Positions 8,955 through 16,684 of a stretch of 64,000 bases of DNA are shown piece by piece. The stretch lies in the NCBI GenBank assembly GCA_937139405.1, contig CAKZPV010000017.1:1-64000 (forward strand). The letters are read 5' to 3'. A program made the translations under genes and the position numbers. The DNA is from an uncultured Nitrospirota bacterium (GTDB lineage: Bacteria; Nitrospirota; Nitrospiria; Nitrospirales; UBA8639). The notes beneath the pieces were generated by a model. It was not told the DNA's origin and did not search any database. It saw only the letters and a list, made by a program, of their open reading frames with translations. Positions within the stretch are counted from its first letter, which is position 1; each line of letters begins with the position of its first letter.

Positions 8955-9224
8955 ACTCTCAAATAGGGTATACCTCAATTGAGACCCATTTTAGGCGTCC
9001 TGCTCTTTTCCTAAAACCCGCCTCACATATTATCGTGACTTAAAGAACATCTATAGTCTCCATTTAATTACCCCTGTGATAATTTTGTGATAAACAATTC
9101 CGGAAAGAATAGAATTCATAAGAGATATGGAAATAATAGAAACCCTACATACTTGTTGTTTCTTGATAAAAAGGGAAACCAGAGGTCAATCAAGCCCTTA
9201 GCATTGCTGTGAGATTTCGACTCT
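8955..9224. repeat. Island right-terminal repeat, internal copy
   Basis: About 270 bp with high identity to 10126-10396, beginning ACTCTCAAATAGGGTATACC and running through CCTGTGATAATTTTGTGATA to the last shared bases GACTCT. The match stops exactly at the first six bases of the 48-bp attachment core (GACTCT), after which this copy diverges. It therefore looks like the former right end of an island copy whose attachment site was lost. A leftward reading frame (9322 to 9116) crosses the junction, consistent with an insertion or deletion there. Confidence 0.75.
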
Positions 9225-9570
9225 GTCCCAGAATCCGTTGCAAAATTCTTTGATGGATATTTAGGTTTCATACCGTACATTTTTACACCAATACGTGTAG
9301 TGCCATCTTGTGAAAAAAACAAAGCAACGCCTTGGCGTTTCCCTGCTTTCGTTTCATACTTTCAGGATGAATGTGACTGCGTCATTTTATAAAGCGGCCA
9401 AAATCCCGCCCCGGCGTCACGGGTATAAATTCAAAAACCCGAAATTCCTGCCACGCATCAAAAGCAATCGACGCTATAAAATCCCAAAGCCGAAATGGGC
9501 GAAATAAGGCCTGCCTCTTTTGCTCATATATTGCTCATTGGCCTTCCAATAGTCTCAAATGAGGCTTGCT

Positions 9571-10035
9571 TCACTTCCACATTTCAAACTTAAGAAATGG
9601 GGAAAATCGAACCTTTAGCTCTGGCAACTGCTCGGTAAGCCACTTTAATGTTTTACTTCGTTCGCCAGTCAAATGACTTCGTTCATCACCAACAGATAGT
9701 GGTCGCATGGTTTCTCCGTCCGTGTGTAGCTTCAGACCCCTCTTGTATATTTCTTCAAGATATTCTGTAACTTCATCACCAAAGAGAAAGGATGCCTCAC
9801 CTATAGCGGCCCTGTATTCCCAAAGCGGATCGAGGGTTTTAAGGTCACCGTCACGGAGAATATGACTTAGGAAGGTTCGCGCCCCTGCAAAAACCGTAAA
9901 TCTTTTTTCGAAAAGATCGAGTTTGAATTTTTCACGGCTTAAACGAAATTGTTGAAGGCTTGTCCATGCGGCAAAGCAAGCTAAAACAATCGTTGCGAGC
10001 TTCCAGAAATCTAACCACGCCCAAAAATCAGCCAT
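9571..10035 (-). CDS. Single-pass membrane hypothetical protein
   Basis: 154 aa. One N-terminal membrane helix (residues ~8-27, WLDFWKLATIVLACFAAW) is followed by a cytosolic charged domain with FEKRFTVFAGARTFLSHILR and FLFGDEVTEYLEEIYKRGLK. This plan (one N-terminal helix, then an R/E/K-rich helical domain with FG-E-V) is common among unassigned accessory proteins of Gram-negative genomes. It sits between the two copies of the terminal repeat, so it may be cargo of the outer sub-element only. Confidence 0.65.
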   Translation of the reverse strand: MADFWAWLDFWKLATIVLACFAAWTSLQQFRLSREKFKLDLFEKRFTVFAGARTFLSHILRDGDLKTLDPLWEYRAAIGEASFLFGDEVTEYLEEIYKRGLKLHTDGETMRPLSVGDERSHLTGERSKTLKWLTEQLPELKVRFSPFLKFEMWK

Positions 10036-10086
10036 AATTACCCCTTGGTTACTCTCAAATAGGGTCCACCCGAAAACCGACTTTCA

Positions 10087-10109
10087 AAACCCGCATGTTC
10101 AGCGGGTTT
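10087..10109 (+). terminator. Hairpin, possible intrinsic terminator
   Basis: AAACCCGC (10087-10094), a 7-base loop, then GCGGGTTT (10102-10109) followed by TTCTTGT gives an 8-bp stem with a modest T-rich tail; the leftward strand also ends in TTTT. It lies upstream of the leftward 154-aa gene and may insulate it. Confidence 0.45.
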
Positions 10110-10125
10110 CTTGTCTAGGTGACAG

Positions 10126-10396
10126 ACTCTTAAATAGGGTATACCTTAATTGAGACCCATTTTAGCCGTCTTGCTCTTTCACTAAAACCCGCCTCACATA
10201 TTATCGTGACTTAAAGAACATATATAGTCTTTATTAATTAACCCTGTGATAATTTTGTGATAAAAAAATCCGGAAGGAATAGAATTCATAAGAGACATGG
10301 AATTAATAGAAAACCTACAAACACTTGTTGTTTCTTGATAAAAAGGGAAACCAGGCGGTAATCAAGCCCTTAGCTTTTTAGTGACATTTTGACTCT
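10126..10396. repeat. Island right-terminal repeat, outer copy
   Basis: Second copy of the sequence at 8955-9224, with scattered substitutions and short indels. It runs directly into the intact 48-bp attachment core (10391-10438). No gene lies inside. It carries the TGTGATAATTTTGTGATA tandem motif, which could be part of a recombinase arm site. Confidence 0.75.
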
Positions 10397-10438
10397 TAAT
10401 CAGCGGGCCACAGGTTCGACCCCTGTACGGCCCACCAT
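10391..10438 (+). repeat. Right attachment site (tRNA-Lys 3' end duplicate)
   Basis: Exact copy of 927-974: from GACTCTTAATC of the anticodon arm through the T-arm to the encoded CCA and one more T. The 5' anticodon-stem bases and everything before are absent, so it is only the duplicated core. It marks the right boundary of the island; ordinary operons begin about 270 bp later. Confidence 0.85.
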
Positions 10439-10708
10439 CTATCTTAGACTTGGGAAATGACATGTCCCTCCTATTCGCAACGACAGGATTTCTCTCAAAG
10501 AGAGAAATCACGGAAGTAAATTGCCCAACAATTCCTAAGTTATGATACTGGCCAATTGGATCACAATTCTTTCAATACCTTCATCTCCTAGATCGTCCGC
10601 GCCAGCACCCCGTTCGGGGCAAAGCCTGTTTTAAACCTGTTTCTGGAAGTTGGGCGACTGCGTTTCCCTATATTTCATCAGCGGGTTTTGAGTTTTTTGA
10701 CCATACGC

Positions 10709-11479
10709 CTATTCAGCCAGTTCCGCGCCAAGCCAGACCCATGCCTCACTTTCTTGATCCTTTGAAAAGGTTCGCATATCCATATCCTCAGAGGCAGGAT
10801 TTACGGTCTCGATGATCTTACGTATCCAGTCAGGCGCACCCACGATAGCGTAGCGCTCGACTTTTTTCATGGCGGCAAGCTTCATCGAAACCAAGCCACT
10901 TTGCATGAAAATCATCGGATCGAAGCCGCCGAAATGCTTAATCCGGTTGAGCAATCGCACCTTCTCGTGGTGCTCCAAGAAAGTCGTGAATTTTTTGATG
11001 ACCCCAGGCATTTCCTTCGCCGAAATTACGCCGTTGATCTCAAAGGCGCAAACATCATCCTTTGAGGTAGGGAGAAACCGAAAAGCTGGGGGTTGGGATT
11101 TTGGCACTTCCGGCAGCTCCGCTGCCCACTTCATGGCCTGATCGCTCTGATCGGATGTGAACACCGTCATCTCCAAGGTCGGCAAGAGAGGATGTATGAA
11201 GTTGATAATGGCTTGTGGCCATTCCTTGTCCGACACAAAGGCGAAGCGGCTGAATTGTTCGATATGGCTGAGAAGTTTCAGATCGGCCTTCGTGCCTGCA
11301 ATGAGGGCATCGGCGTTCATGTCTGACAAACCAGTGAAATCTACCAACATATTCATGTGCGCATGCTTTTTCAACTTGTCTTCCAGGATGGGCTTGTACT
11401 GTTTGATGTCGTCACCGGTGAGTTTATCGCTGAGGTGCATGGCGAGCACGTGATCTGGTGCCGTGAGTTGTTTATACAT
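10709..11479 (-). CDS. Two-domain SpoIIAA-like (STAS-fold) protein
   Basis: 256 aa from the ATG at 11479 (AGGAGG eight bases upstream). Two tandem SpoIIAA-like units are visible, residues ~5-125 (MHLSDKLTGDDIKQYKPILE, MLVDFTGLSD, FAFVSDKEW) and ~140-255 (FEINGVISAKEMPGVIKKF, YAIVGAPDWI). Proteins of this DUF3478 type are cytosolic, and single-domain ones are common; the function is unsettled. The GbsR-type regulator 101 bp upstream is on the same strand and probably controls it. Confidence 0.8.
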   Translation of the reverse strand: MYKQLTAPDHVLAMHLSDKLTGDDIKQYKPILEDKLKKHAHMNMLVDFTGLSDMNADALIAGTKADLKLLSHIEQFSRFAFVSDKEWPQAIINFIHPLLPTLEMTVFTSDQSDQAMKWAAELPEVPKSQPPAFRFLPTSKDDVCAFEINGVISAKEMPGVIKKFTTFLEHHEKVRLLNRIKHFGGFDPMIFMQSGLVSMKLAAMKKVERYAIVGAPDWIRKIIETVNPASEDMDMRTFSKDQESEAWVWLGAELAE

Positions 11480-11580
11480 AATGAGTTCCTCCTGATGATT
11501 AAGGTATATATGAATCGTTTCCCCGATACTTTGATGTGTAATAACGCATATGCACCCGATTAAGTTCTCTTCACATGGTT

Positions 11581-12057
11581 CTATTTTTCAACTTTTTCGG
11601 CAGTCATCATCCCTTCGGTCCGTTCGATCATGCCACCATAGAATGAGGCGAGTTCATCCAGGCGCGCCTGTGCTTCTAGCCAGTCATTCGGCAATTTCCC
11701 TTTCGCCTCACCAACGACTTCTCGGGCTTTGTACAAGCGGGCGAGTGACCCTTTGAGTAGCTCGACATATGGCTTCCGCCGGATTTGAAAATAATCCTGT
11801 CGTTCCCCAGGCCGTGTGACACGTTCGATCACACCGAGGTTCTCCAACAACCGGCTGTTGGTACTGATACTGCCCCGGCTAACTTGAAGACGTTCCGCAA
11901 GCTCTGCAAAGCTGAAAGGGCCGCCATAGATCACCAAGAATCCCATGATCCTTCCCGCAATTCGCGGCATCCCTTCGGCTTGAGCTACTAAGCCTAGTCG
12001 CTCGATAAAGGTTCCCACAGTCTGATCAATTTCTTGTCGTTTCGATTTTTTCTTCAT
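11581..12057 (-). CDS. GbsR/MarR-family transcriptional regulator
   Basis: 158 aa winged-helix protein. The segment GMPRIAGRIMGFLVIYGGPF followed by FAELAERLQVSRGSIS and LLENLGVIERVTRPGERQ is the characteristic N-terminal core of the GbsR branch (PadR/MarR-like, ligand-responsive). The C-terminal helices would make the dimer. A perfect 7-bp inverted repeat lies 27-47 bp before the start (12084-12104), suggesting autoregulation. The ligand is not predictable; a membrane stress or quaternary-amine signal is possible from the family. Confidence 0.85.
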   Translation of the reverse strand: MKKKSKRQEIDQTVGTFIERLGLVAQAEGMPRIAGRIMGFLVIYGGPFSFAELAERLQVSRGSISTNSRLLENLGVIERVTRPGERQDYFQIRRKPYVELLKGSLARLYKAREVVGEAKGKLPNDWLEAQARLDELASFYGGMIERTEGMMTAEKVEK

Positions 12058-12083
12058 ACCAATATTATCTATCTTTTAATACG

Positions 12084-12104
12084 TTTAGTTAATACTGAAC
12101 TAAA
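12084..12104. promoter_or_regulatory. Candidate operator of the GbsR/MarR-type gene
   Basis: TTTAGTT, seven bases, AACTAAA: a perfect 7+7 dyad immediately upstream of the regulator start and inside an AT-rich promoter-like stretch. Its spacing suits a winged-helix dimer. Assignment is by position only. Confidence 0.5.
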
Positions 12105-12257
12105 TAAACATTATATGTGCTACACAAATATTTCCCAACCGCACTGTTGTCGTCTGATCCATAAACACTTCTAACCTTCTTATCACTCTTGTCACTCTCA
12201 TCCCGTACCATTGAAAAATGTCCCGAAATAGGTTTTTATCAAATGAAAATTTTATAA

Positions 12258-12998
12258 GCCCTTCACTGGGAAGGACTTTTCTACATCAAGCCAACTGACT
12301 GTTGATCAATGAGTCTCTCCCACATGGTCCCCTTTTAAACCTTATCGCATAGAAAAGGCTTTGCCCTACCATGAGCATTCGTCCTCGTAGGGCCACAATT
12401 CATGTAGGCAGGCGGTCTTAGAATTTCAGCAAACCGTCCAATGCCTTTCCCTATATTTTACATTTAGGAAAATGGGAAAAAAGCGGAGAGGGCAAGACAA
12501 ACCAGAAGACCGCGCGAAGGCCTTGAGAGCAACCCGTGAGAAACAGCTGATTCGATTTTTTACCCATACGAAATTTTTCCATCCTTCTCAACCGTGCAAT
12601 CGTACACCATCACCACAGAGCGAATTCGCACAACACCTGCAAACTCCGATATCCCAATCTCTCGAAAGAGAATACCGTCAAAGAAAACCTTTCGATTTCT
12701 CAACGTCTTCGAGAAATTGGAATAATAACAGTTGCATGAGAAAGCCAAGGAATACATCTTGCATTTTCAAGATTGCAAAATGAACAATGAATACTCTTTT
12801 TTAAATAGTCATCCACGGCATCATTGTGGTTGTGGTCCTGGTTAGTTAGTATTCCTCAAGAAAGCAATCAGAGACGTTTATACCGTATGTGTCCGGGCTC
12901 CGCGAGAAAAACCTGCGTCCCTTCTGTCGAACATAGAACGCTTGTTCCGCGTTCCTCAAAAATCTGGCTCTCACTCGACTAAGCCATTTGGGGCGAAG
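12258..12998. repeat. Large direct duplication, copy A
   Basis: About 740 bp closely matching 13674-14424, from GGGAAGGACTTTTCT through GCGGAGAGGGCAAGACAAACC, the segment ending in AATACCGTCAAAG, and TATGTGTCCGGGCTCCG, to ACTCGACTAAGCCATTTGG. The first part belongs to the dispersed intergenic repeat family. It contains the dead copy of the small membrane peptide gene. The two copies flank the CBS gene. A rightward frame inside copy A (12472-12783) is not conserved in length in copy B. Confidence 0.8.
12787..12936 (+). pseudogene. Dead copy of the 50-aa membrane peptide
   Basis: The frame beginning MNTLF meets TAA at codon 6 and TAG near codon 21. Read through both, the tail KQSETFIPYVSGLREK matches the intact peptide at 14210-14362 in the same frame. 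One codon is also deleted relative to copy B. The copy is therefore inactivated by point changes after the duplication. Confidence 0.7.
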
Positions 12999-13082
12999 GA
13001 AGCAGCTGTCTGTACTACCGATCTAGTCATCGCCTGTTTTCTATGTGGATCGAGTTATCAACGAAGATGAAGGAGGTCTCTC

Positions 13083-13475
13083 ATGCTATCTGAAATCATG
13101 CAAACAAGCTTGAAAACAATCCCCGCAGATACTCCCATCGTTGGCGTGGCCGAAAAAATGCGGCAAGAAAAAATAAGTGCGTTGTTAGTTGAACGAGATG
13201 GCTCGTTCATTGGACTTCTCACTGATACCGATATTGTTCGGCAGGGATTGGGGGGCGAGATAAATCTGGATCACACCACAGCGGAACAACTGCTAACCAC
13301 CACATTGCCTTCCATACAAGTGACCAAAACTTCTCATGAGGCGTATGACATGATGGGCGATCTCGGCGTTCGTCATTTGGTCATCTGTGATGGGGATAAG
13401 ATTGTCGGGATGGTATCAATGCGTGATCTTCTTTCTTACCTAAAAAGTTTTGAACCCAAAATTGGGGTGGATTAA
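13083..13475 (+). CDS. CBS-domain pair protein
   Basis: 130 aa, ATG at 13083 behind GAAGGAGGT. It is a stand-alone Bateman module: CBS1 at residues ~7-60 (IPADTPIVGVAEKMRQEKIS, GLLTDTDIVRQGL) and CBS2 at ~73-125 (HEAYDMMGDLGVRHLVICDG, GMVSMRDLL). Such modules bind adenosine nucleotides and often sense energy charge or tune a partner. No partner is encoded next to it. Both flanks are the duplicated sequence, so it may have been carried between two repeat copies. Confidence 0.9.
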   Translation: MLSEIMQTSLKTIPADTPIVGVAEKMRQEKISALLVERDGSFIGLLTDTDIVRQGLGGEINLDHTTAEQLLTTTLPSIQVTKTSHEAYDMMGDLGVRHLVICDGDKIVGMVSMRDLLSYLKSFEPKIGVD

Positions 13476-13673
13476 AAAATTGAGATCTGCACTATTCTTT
13501 TATAAGTTTCTTTTCTAAACTCATCGTAAGGCTGTGTACTTTCCAAAATTTTGTATATACAGTCCAGCGGCTATCCGTATAGCCAAAAAACCCACTCGAC
13601 CTTCTTGTCATTCCAACCCAAGCCATGCGAACAGGTTCCACAACAGGCTTCCCTCAATCGGGTCTGATAAGGA

Positions 13674-14424
13674 AAGCTTTACGGGAAGGACTTTTCTCCA
13701 ATAGGCCAACTGACGGTTGATCAGGGAGTCTCTCCCACTTGGTCCCCATTTAAGCCTTATCGCGTAGAAAAGGCTTCGCCCTTATCATTAGCATTCGTCC
13801 CCGTAGAGCCAAAAAATTCATGTGAGCAGGTGGTCTTAGAATTTCAGCAGGCCATTCAATGCCCTTTCCCGACAAATTGCACTTAGGAAAGTGAAAGAAG
13901 AAGCGGAGAGGGCAAGACAAACCAGAAGACCGCGCGAAGGCCTTGAGAGCAACCCGTGAGAAACAGTTGATTCGATTTTTTTACCCATACGAAATTTTTC
14001 CATCCTTCTCAACCGTGCAATCGTACACCATCACCACAGAGCGAATTCGCACAACACCAGTAAACTCCGATATCCCAATCTCTCGAAAGAGAATACCGTC
14101 AAAGAAAACCTTTCGATTTCTCAACGTCTTCGGGAAATTGGAATAATATCAGAGAACTGAGATAGCGAAGGAATACAGCTTGCACTATCCTATGAGTTCA
14201 AGGTGACCTATGAATCCTATTTTTGATTTAATCGTCATTGGTCTCATGATGGCCATAATCCTGGTGAATTTATATTTTCCTAGAGAGCAATCAGAGACAT
14301 TTATGCCGTATGTGTCCGGGCTCCGTGAGAAGAAATCTGTTTTCCCTTCCGTCGAACAATAGAAGGCTTGTTCGTTCTCCAACAGCAGTCCATCTCTCAC
14401 TCGACTAAACCATTTGGAGCAAAT
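13674..14424. repeat. Large direct duplication, copy B
   Basis: Partner of 12258-12998. It keeps the intact 50-aa peptide gene at 14210-14362. The sequence just before (13560-13660) also resembles other members of the dispersed intergenic family (AACAGGTTCC). Confidence 0.8.
14210..14362 (+). CDS. 50-aa single-pass membrane peptide
   Basis: ATG at 14210 with AAGGTGA five bases upstream. The N-terminal half is one hydrophobic helix (residues ~4-23, IFDLIVIGLMMAIILVNLYF), followed by a polar tail with PREQSETFMPYVSGLREKKS. It is a plausible small inner-membrane peptide. The duplicated copy at 12787 keeps the tail sequence but has stop codons. That conservation of tail residues (SETF-PYVSGLREK) supports past coding function. 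Function unknown. Confidence 0.55.
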   Translation: MNPIFDLIVIGLMMAIILVNLYFPREQSETFMPYVSGLREKKSVFPSVEQ

Positions 14425-14652
14425 GAGGCTTCTATGTGGCTATCGTCACCAGTGATCCTGTTGGGCATCGACTGTTGAGTCAAATGACGTGCTATTTTGG
14501 TAGTCAGTCTTTTGCCCTCATTGGTCTAGTTCTGAAATCAGACGTTGTTTCAGAGTTCCGGTTAGCCGGTCTGGCTTTTCTTCTGTTAGACCCACGACCT
14601 AGCCATCTTTTTCACTAATCAGGGTGGCGTCTGATTTCTCAATAAGATTATC

Positions 14653-14680
14653 GATGGGTGGGGCGGCGGCCCTACTCATC
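14653..14680 (+). promoter_or_regulatory. Hairpin in the leader of the LCIB-like gene
   Basis: A 12-bp stem (14653-14664 with 14669-14680, two G-U pairs) around a GGCG loop lies 49 bases before the carbonic anhydrase start. It has no T-run, so it is not an ordinary terminator. It could affect mRNA stability or translation. The rest of 14425-14729 shows nothing else I can name. Confidence 0.35.
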
Positions 14681-14729
14681 CTGCATCACAACGAATTACG
14701 CACCAACGTAAGAAGGGGGAAGCAATCCC

Positions 14730-15881
14730 ATGTATTCTGCGAATATTGATATACAAGGTGCCTTAGATGATTTTGTTCTCGAAGGTACCACGTTTCCCTA
14801 CAACGATTTTGTCGCAAGGCTGTACAACTTTTGTCGATCGCAAGGCTTCGAACCTGGGAAGATTTTACCGTCACGGGCCTTTTGTTCTGATGAAACCCAA
14901 GGGTATCCCAGCATTCTGATCGCCAAACATTTCGGAGCCTTCCCGTTTAACCATGGAAGAGTCGGTGGCATTATTTCGACCGACCGGCATAGTCCGCATG
15001 CACACCATGGGAAAGACTTGCTGATCATCCATGCCAGTCATGTGGGGTACGATCCAGAAAACAGTACTTTTGGAAACTACCATCGGTGGCATACGGAGTA
15101 TTTCGAGACCACACCGACCTGTGGCAAAATCGACAGTGTGCTTGAGTGGTACGTCAGACAATATGCCTTTGCCAAAGACAACATCTTTCTCCATCGTCAG
15201 GATAATGACCTGCTGGTCACCATTAACAACCAAATCTTGAATGAGAACAAGAAAGAGGGTTTATTTCTCTACCTAGACAAATTTATCGCTGTAGGAAACC
15301 ATGGGGAGTCTCATCCATGCAAATCCTACAGCACATCTAAATGTTACGTGGCCTGCCCAGAACTTCCTGAGCTTCTGGGAGAGGCCGCATGGCCGAGCAA
15401 GGGGTGTGAACCCATTGGTGAGAGGCTTCTCCCTCAACTGTTTGGTTTCAAACGGCATATTTCTGGGGATCCGGAAACCCATGGACTTCTTGAGGAGAAT
15501 CTGATCCACCCTATGCCCTGGATCGTTTCCTCAACATCCCCTCTGCTCACCGCAGCCCAAGCCAACACGCAGGTCGAGTTTGACCGCACCTACCGAACCT
15601 TAGTCAATGGCGACGCCTATCGTGGGAAGCGACTGATATTTATCTCCGGTCTGAATGTCGACATTTCTCCTCATCAAAACCAAGCGTTCCCGTCGACAAC
15701 CTTTGTGCCATGGGCGGCATTTATTCAAGAGCAGAATGGGAAATGTGTTGTCCTAGAACAGCGGGACATCGTGGACCGACTGCGTGAACAACATGAACAC
15801 AATCCTGATGAAGTGGACCTTGAGAAAGCGATTCAGCAAATGAAAGGCCTCGAGGAAATCACGATCAAGCTTGTCGATTAA
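14730..15881 (+). CDS. LCIB/C-type (beta-like) carbonic anhydrase
   Basis: 383 aa, ATG at 14730 behind AAGGGGGAAG. It resembles the LCIB family of algal CO2-concentrating proteins and their bacterial homologues, which have a beta-carbonic-anhydrase-like zinc site. Candidate ligands are Cys52 (FCSDETQG), His104 (IIHASHVGYD) and Cys131 (TPTCGKID), with Asp54 next to the first. The spacing follows the Cys-His-Cys order of that family (C-x-D-E, then HSP-K-LL-x-H, then C-G). The classic C-x-D-x-R arginine is not obvious, so activity needs care. It lies upstream of a Dab pump in a likely autotroph, which suits a CO2/bicarbonate role. Confidence 0.8.
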   Translation: MYSANIDIQGALDDFVLEGTTFPYNDFVARLYNFCRSQGFEPGKILPSRAFCSDETQGYPSILIAKHFGAFPFNHGRVGGIISTDRHSPHAHHGKDLLIIHASHVGYDPENSTFGNYHRWHTEYFETTPTCGKIDSVLEWYVRQYAFAKDNIFLHRQDNDLLVTINNQILNENKKEGLFLYLDKFIAVGNHGESHPCKSYSTSKCYVACPELPELLGEAAWPSKGCEPIGERLLPQLFGFKRHISGDPETHGLLEENLIHPMPWIVSSTSPLLTAAQANTQVEFDRTYRTLVNGDAYRGKRLIFISGLNVDISPHQNQAFPSTTFVPWAAFIQEQNGKCVVLEQRDIVDRLREQHEHNPDEVDLEKAIQQMKGLEEITIKLVD

Positions 15882-16684
15882 CAGCCTGATGAATGATTGA
15901 TGAGTTACTCCCACCTTTAAAAAAAGCCACATCAAAACTTAATGACTAGGGCGACCATTGCTCCCATCCCCGGGCTCAGGTTAGGTCCCCCAACGGAATA
16001 CTGGATTCAGAACAAGGCTTGACGTGGATTTGTTTAGGTACGTTGCTAGAAAATTCCCAATCTTAGCAGGCAACCTCCAGGCTCCTTTTGTCTCTTTCAA
16101 GGTGTCTTTAAGGCAAGGGAAGGCCAACCAATGAAAACACAAGGAATATTAGTAACAACTACCTTAGCCCGTTCCCACCAATACTCGACCTCTCCAAATA
16201 TATTGAGAAGCAATTGGGAAATGATAGACTAAAAGCAAGTTCTTCTGTGGTAAACCGGTTCTCAATGATTGGCTTAAACAGAAATCTAAACAACGAGTTA
16301 GTCAAACAAGATCGATCATCCTAACGAATCGATTGTCGGAGAGATTTTTCCTTGCAGGCCCACTGACCGTAGCGCAGAAGGACTCAATCCTCATTTTCGA
16401 TCAGCAACTCCGTTGAGTACGCCAAAGACCACGGGACGATTCAACCATAGGTGAGAGAGAGGCGCTCAATTTTCCCTCGATAGAATCTTGACAATCGAAC
16501 TCGATACGGATGAGCTATGGGTCAAATGCGGTACTTCCTGCGACTCTGGCGACCACTTCATCTTAGATGTCAACTTTCAACCTACATACAGGCTGAAAAC
16601 TGACATCTAATTGTATCGTTCAGAATCCACCAATCAATTTTACAAGATTTTGGAGAGTCACCGTTCAGTGAGGTAGGAGTTTCG
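15882..16684. other. Intergenic region with a dispersed repeat copy (E)
   Basis: No gene is visible in these ~800 bp between convergent genes. From about 16330 the sequence belongs to the dispersed family (AGGCCCACTGACC, then CCAAAGACCACGGGACGATT). Its last part (16490-16660) aligns without gaps to 30230-30400 and carries the conserved hairpin at 16563-16610. Confidence 0.6.
16563..16610. repeat. Conserved hairpin of the dispersed repeat (copy E)
   Basis: A 21-base arm starting TTAGATGTCA pairs with a 21-base arm ending TGACATCTAA at 18 of 21 positions, around a loop of about 6 bases. The same structure, with different loop and mismatches, occurs at 30303-30351. No T-run follows either arm. 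Confidence 0.75.

Larger units (their letters stand above)
927..10438. mobile_element. Integrative genomic island at tRNA-Lys(CTT)
   Basis: Two identical 48-bp direct repeats (927-974 and 10391-10438), both made of the tRNA-Lys 3' end, bound about 9.4 kb. Just inside the left repeat are a tyrosine recombinase and an HTH excisionase-like gene, both pointing leftward. The cargo is AT-rich, poorly recognised and interspersed with broken genes, unlike the denser operons after 10.7 kb. No conjugation or phage structural gene is visible, so the element may be mobilised in trans or be decaying. Neither repeat is joined to a complete tRNA, so the intact gene probably lies left of the window beyond another element. 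Confidence 0.8.

Noticed and set aside
9310-9507. Rightward 65-aa Lys-rich frame
   Set aside because: Overlaps a leftward frame, no ribosome site, composition like a shadow; possible but unsupported.
1-10438. Prophage
   Set aside because: An integrase and excisionase-like gene are present, but no capsid, terminase, portal, tail or lysis genes are visible.
12472-12783. A 103-aa frame in duplication copy A
   Set aside because: Not conserved in length in copy B, where only a 67-aa frame remains; low-complexity composition; no ribosome site.
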